Shown piece after piece: positions 7,520 to 12,657 of a stretch of 12,657 nt of DNA (position 1 is the first letter of the stretch; each line of letters starts with the position of its first letter). The DNA is taken from assembly GCA_030602105.1 (NCBI GenBank), contig JAUWAK010000026.1, positions 1-12,657 of the forward strand, in the 5' to 3' direction. The position numbers and the translations under genes were made by a program. The notes beneath the pieces were generated by a model. The model ran no database searches and had not been told where the DNA came from. It worked only from the letters and a program-made list of their open reading frames with translations. The stretch comes from Candidatus Aerophobota bacterium (GTDB taxonomy: Bacteria; Aerophobota; Aerophobia; Aerophobales; AE-B3A).

Positions 7520-8682
7520 CTTGCCTGTTTTTTGGCTACATAGTCTATGTAGCTCTCGTAATTCCTCCTTACTTCACCTATACTGTCCCCGCCAAACTTC
7601 TCCCGCACCTCCCGAGCGACCTCAAAAGCCATCACCGCCTCCGCGATAACGGCTGCCGCAGGAACAGCACAAATGTCCGCTCTTTCCCGAGCCCCCTTCA
7701 CCTCTTTCTTGGTGATGAGATCCACCGAGCGAAGGGGTCGAGCCAGAGTAGAAATAGGCTTCATAGCTGCTCTCATAATGAGGGCTTCTCCATTTGTCAT
7801 TCCTCCTTCAATGCCCCCGGCCCTGTTGGTCTTGCGGAAGAAACGGCTTCCTTTCCTGTCATAGAATATCTCATCCTGAACCTGGGACCCCCATCTTTCT
7901 GCCGAGGTAAAACCGAGTCCTATTTCCACTCCTACTATGGCCGGGATGCTCATCATAGCTTGAGCTAGCCTCGCATCCAATTTGACATCCCATTGGGTAT
8001 AGCTGCCCAGTCCTATGGGTAGATTGGTAGCATAAACCTCAAAGACCCCGCCCAGAGTATCACCCCTTGTCTTGGCCTGGTCAATAAGCTCCTTCATTTG
8101 TTCCCCTTTTTCCCTATCCAGACACCTGAGGGGCGAGGATTCAATTAAAGAATAGTCGTCTGGAGTGGGCTGCCACTCTTTCCTGTCCCTTACCCTGCCA
8201 ATCTGAATAACACGGCTGTAGAAAACTATGCCGAATTCTCGAAGGAACTTTTTGCAGATGGCCCCCACTGCCACCCGGGCTGCCGTGTCCCGGGCACTTG
8301 CCCTCTCCAGTACATCTCTTGTGTCCTCAAAGTCATATTTGATGGCTCCGGCCAGATCTGCATGACCAGGTCGAGGCTCAGTCAGGGCAGGGGAATCAGT
8401 ATTCTCCTCCACCGCCATAGTTATTTGCCATTTTGGCCACTCCATGTTGCTTATCATTAGAACAATGGGACTTGCCAAAGTTCTACCCCTGCGAACACCA
8501 GAAAGGATCTCGGCCCTGTCCTTTTCTATCTTCATTCTCTCTGAGCGACCATAGCCCATCTGTCGGCGTTTGAGGTCCCCATCAATATCACGGCAGGATA
8601 GGGAAAGGTCTGCTGGGATCCCTTCAAGAGTGGCGACGAGAGCCCTTCCGTGGGATTCCCCGCCGGTTGAATAACGTAACAT
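7516..8682 (-). CDS. aroC: Chorismate synthase
   Basis: AroC removes phosphate from EPSP to give chorismate, the last shared step, using reduced FMN without net redox change. The 388-residue length is typical. Signatures are GGESHG with His11 (7-12), RRQMGYGRSERM (39-50), RPGHADL with His107 (104-110), the ERASARDTAARVA block (126-138), GGIEGGMTNGE and RADICAVPAAAVIAEA near the C-terminus. The start is ATG in a TAATG overlap with the aroE stop, with a very strong AGGAGG 5-6 bases upstream encoded inside the aroE tail. The enzyme needs reduced flavin; no dedicated flavin reductase is seen nearby, so it is presumably the monofunctional bacterial type. Confidence 0.98.
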   Translation of the reverse strand: MLRYSTGGESHGRALVATLEGIPADLSLSCRDIDGDLKRRQMGYGRSERMKIEKDRAEILSGVRRGRTLASPIVLMISNMEWPKWQITMAVEENTDSPALTEPRPGHADLAGAIKYDFEDTRDVLERASARDTAARVAVGAICKKFLREFGIVFYSRVIQIGRVRDRKEWQPTPDDYSLIESSPLRCLDREKGEQMKELIDQAKTRGDTLGGVFEVYATNLPIGLGSYTQWDVKLDARLAQAMMSIPAIVGVEIGLGFTSAERWGSQVQDEIFYDRKGSRFFRKTNRAGGIEGGMTNGEALIMRAAMKPISTLARPLRSVDLITKKEVKGARERADICAVPAAAVIAEAVMAFEVAREVREKFGGDSIGEVRRNYESYIDYVAKKQAR

Positions 8683-9557
8683 TATGTCCTCCTTTTTTTC
8701 ATCCCCAGCTCTTTTTCTGCCGTATCTCTCATCTTCTGGATGGGAGCTTTTCGATGAGTCCAGATTTCAAAAGAAAGAGCTGCCTGACGGATGAGCATCC
8801 CCAATCCTCCCAGGCAGGGTAGGCCTCGCTGCTCGGCTGCTTCCAGAAGCTCTGTTTTTCTGTTATACACTATATCATGAATAAAGGTACCCGGAGAAAA
8901 TAGATCCAGATTGATTAACAAATCCCCCTCCGGATTGAGCCCCACCGAGGTAGCATTGACAAAGAGGTTGATTTCTCTTAGCCTCGCTTCGAGGTTCCTT
9001 TTGCCAAACTCCAGGAAGTCTATGGGACACCTGTTCTTGAAAATCCTTTTTAGATGATGGACTAATTCTTCACCTCTTCTTTGTGTACGGTTAACAATGG
9101 TAAGAGAAGCGATTCCTTCCTGGATCAGGACAGATGAGATGGCTCGTGCAGCCCCCCCGGCTCCCAGAAGCATCACCCTTTTCCCGTTAGGATTGAGTTC
9201 TCCTTCCCCTTCAAGAGAATCAATGAAACCTTGACCATCGGTATTGTAGCCAATGAGCTTACCTTTTCTGTTAAGTACAGTATTTACTGCTCCCATCATC
9301 CGGGCATCAGGGGCTACCTCATCCAGGTAGGCCATGATCCGTTCCTTATGAGGAATGGTCACGTTGACCCCCACCATATTCAGAGATCTTATTGCCCGTA
9401 CTGCCACCTCCAGATTCTTGGACTGGACCCAGAAGGGAAGGTAGACAAAATCAAGTGCTAACTCATCAAAGGCAGCGTTATGAAGATGTGGAGAAAGGGA
9501 GTGAGCCAGAGGATAGCCGAATATCCCCACTATTTTTGTTTTCCCATCAATCTTCAT
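8682..9557 (-). CDS. aroE: Shikimate dehydrogenase (NADP+)
   Basis: AroE reduces 3-dehydroshikimate to shikimate with NADPH, step four of the pathway. From ATG 9557 the product is 291 residues, slightly longer than E. coli AroE because of a basic C-terminal tail that carries the aroC ribosome site. Substrate motifs are GYPLAHSLSPHLHN (14-27), NVTIPHK with catalytic-type Lys71 (65-71), NT (92-93) and Asp107. The nucleotide domain has GAGGAARA (132-139) and NRTQRR (156-161), whose arginines fit NADP; NATSVG and GGLGMLIRQAA follow. A TTG at 9584 is also in frame, but it falls at the predicted transcription start, so I prefer the ATG. The GGAGG upstream of the ATG is 12 bases away, rather far. 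First gene of the operon. Confidence 0.96.
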   Translation of the reverse strand: MKIDGKTKIVGIFGYPLAHSLSPHLHNAAFDELALDFVYLPFWVQSKNLEVAVRAIRSLNMVGVNVTIPHKERIMAYLDEVAPDARMMGAVNTVLNRKGKLIGYNTDGQGFIDSLEGEGELNPNGKRVMLLGAGGAARAISSVLIQEGIASLTIVNRTQRRGEELVHHLKRIFKNRCPIDFLEFGKRNLEARLREINLFVNATSVGLNPEGDLLINLDLFSPGTFIHDIVYNRKTELLEAAEQRGLPCLGGLGMLIRQAALSFEIWTHRKAPIQKMRDTAEKELGMKKRRT

Positions 9558-9590
9558 TCCGTAACTTACCCTCCCGGGAAACAATGAAAT

Positions 9591-9618
9591 ATTCTATCAC
9601 AAGCGAGGGCACTGTCAA
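9591..9618 (-). promoter_or_regulatory. Sigma-70-type promoter of the aro operon
   Basis: On the minus strand a perfect TTGACA (9618-9613) is followed after 16 bases by TAGAAT (9596-9591), five of six matches to the -10 consensus. Transcription should begin near 9584, leaving a leader of about 27 bases before the aroE ATG. That is too short for an attenuator or riboswitch, so control is expected at initiation and through the allosteric domains of AroF and PheA. Confidence 0.75.
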
Positions 9619-9635
9619 AATTTGGAGTAACACAA

Positions 9636-9650
9636 GAATTTGATAAATTC
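9636..9650. promoter_or_regulatory. Perfect 6-3-6 palindrome, candidate operator
   Basis: GAATTT-GAT-AAATTC is a perfect inverted repeat that covers the -35 box of the plus-strand promoter and lies 17 bases beyond the -35 box of the aro promoter. A second AATTTG occurs 18 bases away at 9619-9624, inside the short palindrome CAAAATTTG (9616-9624) that touches the aro -35 box. A repressor bound here could affect both promoters. No regulator gene is in the window. Confidence 0.4.
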
Positions 9651-9668
9651 AACGGGATGTGATATATT
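9640..9668 (+). promoter_or_regulatory. Sigma-70-type promoter of the Gfo/Idh-family gene
   Basis: TTGATA (9640-9645) and TATATT (9663-9668), each one base from consensus, are spaced by the ideal 17 bases. The predicted start is near 9675, giving a leader of about 90 bases before the GTG at 9767. It stands back to back with the aro promoter. Confidence 0.65.
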
Positions 9669-9680
9669 GAGACGTTAGGA

Positions 9681-9706
9681 TTGTTCGAATTCTGATGATG
9701 GAACAA
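9681..9706. repeat. Inverted repeat in leader of the Gfo/Idh-family gene
   Basis: TTGTTC (9681-9686) and GAACAA (9701-9706) form perfect 6-base arms around a 14-base centre, a few bases after the predicted transcription start. It could be an operator (arm centres 20 bases apart, about two helical turns) or a weak leader hairpin. Confidence 0.35.
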
Positions 9707-9766
9707 ACGGCGCAAAGTTTGCCTTGAATATCTTGATCTTAGCCCGAACAGGCAAGGAAAGCTGAA

Positions 9767-10735
9767 GTGGAAGTTAAGGTTGGATTTATTGGAGCAGGTA
9801 AGATTGCGCACCGCCACATGGAGAAGCTTGCCAGGATCGAAGATGCAAGACTTACCAGTTTCTGTGACATTGAGGAGGCCAGGAGCCGGGAAGCGGTGAG
9901 GAAATATGGAGGCAGGTATTACACGAAGTACCGCCAGATGCTGGAGAAAGAGGACCTGGATGCGGTATACGTTTGCCTTCCACCTTTTGCGCACACGGAT
10001 CAGGAGATTCTGGCTGCCGAGGCAGGGATAAACGTATTCGTTGAGAAGCCCATTGCTCTGGACTTAGGAAAGGTTCACCAGATAAAGGAAGTTGTGGAGA
10101 AGAACGGTATTATTACCAGTGTGGGTTACCTTTATAGGTATGCCGATATTGTTAACAGGGCCAAAGAAATCCTGAGCAGGAAAAAGGTTGCCTTGTTCTT
10201 AGGGTACTATTTCTGCCCCATTCCCTCTCTTCATTGGTGGGGAGCCAGACACCGATCCGGAGGACAAATAGTAGAACAGACTACCCATATCTTTGATCTG
10301 GCCCGATACTTGGTGGGAGAGGTGGACCAGATTTATGGACAGAGGATTGGAGGCTTGAGGGACGAGAAAAATGAAAACTCTGACATCGATGATGCCTCTT
10401 GCGTCACTCTTCGCTTTCGAAATGGGGCCATAGGGAACATCAGTTCCAGCTGCCTTCTTTCCCATGGACGGGACTGGGGAGCTGATCTCATCACCCCTGA
10501 CATGAGAATCCAGCTTCATCTTTCCTCTCATCTTCTTAGGATCTCCAATGGAAGGAGGGAGGAGATGAGAATGCAAATTGATCCTTACGAGTTGGAAGAC
10601 AAAGCTTTCATTGAGGCTGTTAAGGAAGGGAATCCTGGCAAGATAAGATCTTCCTACGGCGACGCTCTGAAAACTCTGGAGCTTACCTTAGCTGCCAATT
10701 CTGCCCTGGATAAAGGAACAATAGTCACCCTTTGA
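9767..10735 (+). CDS. Gfo/Idh/MocA-family NAD(P)-dependent oxidoreductase, substrate unknown
   Basis: This family oxidises or reduces hydroxyl groups of sugars, inositols and related compounds in the cytosol. The 322-residue protein has an N-terminal Rossmann fold with GFIGAGKIAHRH (6-17), CLPPFAHTD (70-78) and the family's EKP (93-95) with its catalytic lysine. The C-terminal alpha/beta domain carries HWWGARHRSGG (156-166) and QTTHIFDLARYL (171-182), where His174 and Asp177 fit the usual catalytic pair. The start is GTG, with AAGGAAAG about 8 bases upstream. It is the only plus-strand gene, divergent from aroE and convergent with thiF, and has its own promoter. Quinate or shikimate use is tempting from the neighbours but nothing in the sequence proves it; a sugar dehydrogenase is as likely. 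No terminator is visible between it and thiF (10736-10808). Confidence 0.88.
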   Translation: MEVKVGFIGAGKIAHRHMEKLARIEDARLTSFCDIEEARSREAVRKYGGRYYTKYRQMLEKEDLDAVYVCLPPFAHTDQEILAAEAGINVFVEKPIALDLGKVHQIKEVVEKNGIITSVGYLYRYADIVNRAKEILSRKKVALFLGYYFCPIPSLHWWGARHRSGGQIVEQTTHIFDLARYLVGEVDQIYGQRIGGLRDEKNENSDIDDASCVTLRFRNGAIGNISSSCLLSHGRDWGADLITPDMRIQLHLSSHLLRISNGRREEMRMQIDPYELEDKAFIEAVKEGNPGKIRSSYGDALKTLELTLAANSALDKGTIVTL

Positions 10736-10808
10736 ACTTTTCTGACAAAGCCTAGAGCTATCCGGGGTATTTCGCTTAAGAGTCTTCCTACCGCTTCCCT
10801 GAGTTTTC

Positions 10809-11570
10809 CTATTGTTTCTCTGCCTCGAGTAGTTCAAACTTACGCTCGATGCAGGTAGGACAATCCTTCCTGCGTTTGATCGTTATTCTTCTAAAGATTC
10901 CTGGCCAAAGATCGATATAGACTAAGTCGGGATTAAGATTCTCATCTCCCACCAGTATTTTTAGCGCTTCTGTTGTTTGCCAGGAAGCGATGGTAATGGG
11001 AGCAGCATTTACCATGGGTATGGTTCCCAGCTCAGGGAAAGAGGGGAATTCGCCAAAGACACAGGTAAGACAGGGGGTTTTCTCAGGAATCACGGTCATG
11101 CTCATCCCTGTGGATCCGAAGACGCCACCGTAAATCCAGGGAATTTTGTTTTTTATACAGGCCTCATTGATCAACAACCGGGTTTTCATATTATCCGTTC
11201 CATCCAGAACCAGATGGCCTCCCTCTATCAGATTCTCAATATTCTTGGGTTCTGCCTCGCACACCTCGGCTTCCAGCTGAATGGAGGAGTTGATTCTTCT
11301 TAGCTTTTCCACGGCCACCCTGGCCTTAGGCAACTTCTTCTTCACATCTTCCTCGTCAAAGAGAATTTGGCGCTGTAGGTCTGGAAGCTCGACAATGTCC
11401 TTATCTACAATCCTGATTCTTCCTACCCCAGCTCTGGCTAGATTGTTGGCGATGGTACAACCCAAGCCTCCGCATCCAATAAGGATTATGGAGCTTTCCA
11501 GAAGTCTTTTTTGCCCCCTCTCACCGATACCGGCAAAAAGCATCTGTCGAGAATACCGCTCCAGATTCAT
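10809..11570 (-). CDS. thiF: ThiF/MoeB/HesA-family adenylyltransferase for a ThiS-like carrier
   Basis: Such E1-like enzymes adenylate the C-terminal glycine of ThiS or MoaD so that sulfur can be loaded as a thiocarboxylate. In 253 residues I see RYSRQ (5-9), the nucleotide loop GCGGLG (32-37), DKDIVELPDLQRQILF (56-71), DGTDN (123-127), and two CxxC pairs (167-170, 237-240) that should bind zinc. The segment that in many homologues carries the catalytic cysteine ahead of the G-x-x-x-S/T-x-Q-A-x-E-A-x-K helix reads TIPMVNAAP (183-191) and has no cysteine. It starts 12 bases after the thiS stop, and the GGAGG encoding the ThiS tail is a rather distant ribosome site. The neighbours favour ThiF over MoeB, but the family cannot be split by motif alone. 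Confidence 0.88.
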   Translation of the reverse strand: MNLERYSRQMLFAGIGERGQKRLLESSIILIGCGGLGCTIANNLARAGVGRIRIVDKDIVELPDLQRQILFDEEDVKKKLPKARVAVEKLRRINSSIQLEAEVCEAEPKNIENLIEGGHLVLDGTDNMKTRLLINEACIKNKIPWIYGGVFGSTGMSMTVIPEKTPCLTCVFGEFPSFPELGTIPMVNAAPITIASWQTTEALKILVGDENLNPDLVYIDLWPGIFRRITIKRRKDCPTCIERKFELLEAEKQ

Positions 11571-11582
11571 TCTACTGTGTCT

Positions 11583-11804
11583 CTAACCTCCGGCTGCAAA
11601 GAACGGGAGAATCTCCAGCTCATCCGCCTTTTTTAAGGTGCAGTTATATTTTGTCCGGATGAGCAGTTCAGAATTCAACATTACCATGACTCTTTGAGGA
11701 TCGAGTGAGAGGGACTGGATCATATCTTCCACTGTTTTTCCCTGCTTCACCATCTTTTTGTTACCATTAAGTACAATCTCTATGCTCAACACTATTTCCT
11801 GCAT
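11583..11804 (-). CDS. thiS: ThiS-like sulfur carrier protein
   Basis: A ubiquitin-fold protein whose C-terminal glycine is adenylated and then thiocarboxylated, so that it carries sulfur for thiazole formation. The product is 73 residues from ATG 11804. A TTG at 11789, preceded by AGGA 7 bases away, would give 68 residues, nearer the usual ThiS size and beginning at the first strand (SIEIVLNG). Diagnostic features are IVLNG, LNSELLIR and the C-terminal FFAAGG ending exactly in Gly-Gly. It has one cysteine in the middle (position 55), not at the tail. It lies between thi4 (63 bases upstream) and thiF (12 bases downstream). A MoaD-like role is possible but less likely given the neighbours. Confidence 0.88.
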   Translation of the reverse strand: MQEIVLSIEIVLNGNKKMVKQGKTVEDMIQSLSLDPQRVMVMLNSELLIRTKYNCTLKKADELEILPFFAAGG

Positions 11805-11833
11805 TTTGAACGTCTATCTTTCTTGTTTGTTCA

Positions 11834-11861
11834 AATCCTCTTCAGTTGATATGAAAGGATT
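11834..11861 (-). other. Imperfect hairpin between thi4 and thiS
   Basis: In the minus-strand transcript AATCCT-TTCA pairs with TGAA-G-AGGATT: ten base pairs with one bulged G and a 7-base loop. No U-run follows, so it does not look like a terminator. It could mark RNA processing or help set the thi4 to thiS expression ratio. Confidence 0.4.
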
Positions 11862-11867
11862 CCAAGC

Positions 11868-12647
11868 TTATTTTTTCAGTTCCTTCATGATGAGCTGCGC
11901 CACCTTTCTTCCAGAAAGGAGCATCCCTCCAAAAATAGGACCCATGCGGGGTCCGCCAAAAACAGCATTGGCTGCCATTCCTGCAGCATATAGGCCGGGA
12001 AAGGCCTCTTTTGTGTTTTCCAATATTGCTTCTTCTCCTTTCTCTGCCCACATAGGTCCTTCCCCCACTATCTTACCACTCGAGGTAGCTAGTCTAACCC
12101 GACCTTTCTTCTCCAGCTTCCTGATTACCTCCGAGTCATGTCCAGTAGCATCTATGCCCGTTCTAAATCGTATGCCTATAGGATCAACATGTAGATTAGC
12201 TAGCTGTACTGCTCCCCAATTGATAACAAAGCCATTAACTCTTCCTTCTTGAACCATCACATCTTCTACCCCAATCAGATTGAATATTTTTGCCCCGGCT
12301 CTAATGGCTCTGTAGGTCAGAGCAGAAACGGCCTCCAGAGAAGAGGCTACGTAGTAGCCCCTCTCATATTCCTGGTGCTTGATCTCCATCTCCTCCAGAA
12401 TTTTTCGAGCCGGCTCCTGGACCACAATTCTGTTGAACATTATCCCCCCTCCGGGCATGCCTCCACCGACTCGAAGGCTTTTCTCAAAAATTGCGGTCTT
12501 CACTCCCCCTTGAGCCAGGTAGAAGCCGGCAGTTAGGCCGGCGGGACCGGCTCCGGCAATGGCAACCTCAAGATCTAGTGACCCTATCAGATCTTTGCTA
12601 AATGTCTCTATGATGGCTCTAGAGATTATGATCTCGTCCAGCTTCAT
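11868..12647 (-). CDS. thi4: Thi4-type thiazole synthase, cysteine-free (sulfide-dependent kind)
   Basis: Thi4 makes the adenylated thiazole carboxylate precursor of thiamine from NAD, glycine and a sulfur source. Eukaryotic forms give up an active-site cysteine sulfur and die; archaeal and some bacterial forms lack it and use sulfide with Fe(II). This 259-residue protein has the dinucleotide loop GAGPAG (32-37), an RVGGGMPGGG stretch (59-68), NWG and HVDP (143-156), DATGHD (166-171) and GGPRMGPIFGGMLLSG (231-246), and it contains no cysteine anywhere. The ATG has GGGGG 7-8 bases upstream; its promoter lies outside the window. thiS and thiF follow, the slot ThiG usually fills. Ribulose-1,5-bisphosphate synthases of archaea are a related alternative, but the thiS-thiF context favours thiazole synthesis. 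Confidence 0.93.
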   Translation of the reverse strand: MKLDEIIISRAIIETFSKDLIGSLDLEVAIAGAGPAGLTAGFYLAQGGVKTAIFEKSLRVGGGMPGGGIMFNRIVVQEPARKILEEMEIKHQEYERGYYVASSLEAVSALTYRAIRAGAKIFNLIGVEDVMVQEGRVNGFVINWGAVQLANLHVDPIGIRFRTGIDATGHDSEVIRKLEKKGRVRLATSSGKIVGEGPMWAEKGEEAILENTKEAFPGLYAAGMAANAVFGGPRMGPIFGGMLLSGRKVAQLIMKELKK

Positions 12648-12657
12648 TTTAACCCCC

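Noticed and set aside
9558..9584. TTG at 9584 as the aroE start
   Set aside because: It coincides with the predicted transcription start of the promoter at 9591-9618, and the nine added residues are not part of the conserved family N-terminus.
9566..9994. 142-codon minus-strand open frame
   Set aside because: It lies opposite the Gfo/Idh-family gene and covers both promoters; its product has no domain-like features.
10736..10808. Possible bidirectional terminator between the convergent genes
   Set aside because: Only very short self-complementary bits occur, with no stable stem followed by a T-run on either strand.

Overview
The window (roughly half G+C) holds two biosynthetic gene clusters on the minus strand, separated by one plus-strand gene. 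I read 14 protein-coding genes and see no tRNA, rRNA, insertion sequence, CRISPR array or prophage gene. The longest stretch without a gene is 209 bases.

Positions 1-9557 (minus strand, read right to left) form one compact, operon-like run: aroE, aroC, aroK, aroB, aroQ, pheA, aroF, aroA, panC and the front of lpxB. The first eight genes overlap or lie within 40 bases of each other. They encode all seven steps of the shikimate pathway (AroF, AroB, AroQ, AroE, AroK, AroA, AroC, from PEP plus erythrose-4-phosphate to chorismate) and the chorismate mutase-prephenate dehydratase PheA, which carries chorismate to phenylpyruvate. No tyrA or trp gene is present. After a 136-base gap the run continues with panC (pantothenate) and lpxB (lipid A), which leaves the window at position 1.

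Positions 9558-9766 are a divergent control region. A strong sigma-70-type promoter (perfect TTGACA, TAGAAT) faces the aro genes. A second good promoter faces the plus-strand gene at 9767-10735, a Gfo/Idh/MocA-type NAD(P)-dependent dehydrogenase of unknown substrate. A perfect 6-3-6 palindrome sits on the -35 box of the second promoter, and an inverted repeat lies just after its predicted start site.

Positions 10809-12647 (minus strand) are a small sulfur/thiazole cluster: a Thi4-type thiazole synthase, a ThiS-like sulfur carrier ending in Gly-Gly, and a ThiF/MoeB-like adenylyltransferase. The Thi4 has no cysteine at all, so it cannot be the cysteine-sacrificing kind and presumably uses external sulfur. 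Its pairing with ThiS and ThiF, which normally feed ThiG, is the most thought-provoking feature here.

Organism: lpxB points to an outer-membrane (diderm) bacterium. The cysteine-free Thi4 is of the sort known from anaerobic, sulfide-rich habitats. The DAHP synthase has an N-terminal ferredoxin-like domain as in Thermotoga. The EPSP synthase is class II-like with an alanine where sensitive enzymes have glycine. Together these suggest an anaerobic diderm, perhaps from a poorly cultured sediment or subsurface lineage; I cannot name the taxon from sequence alone.
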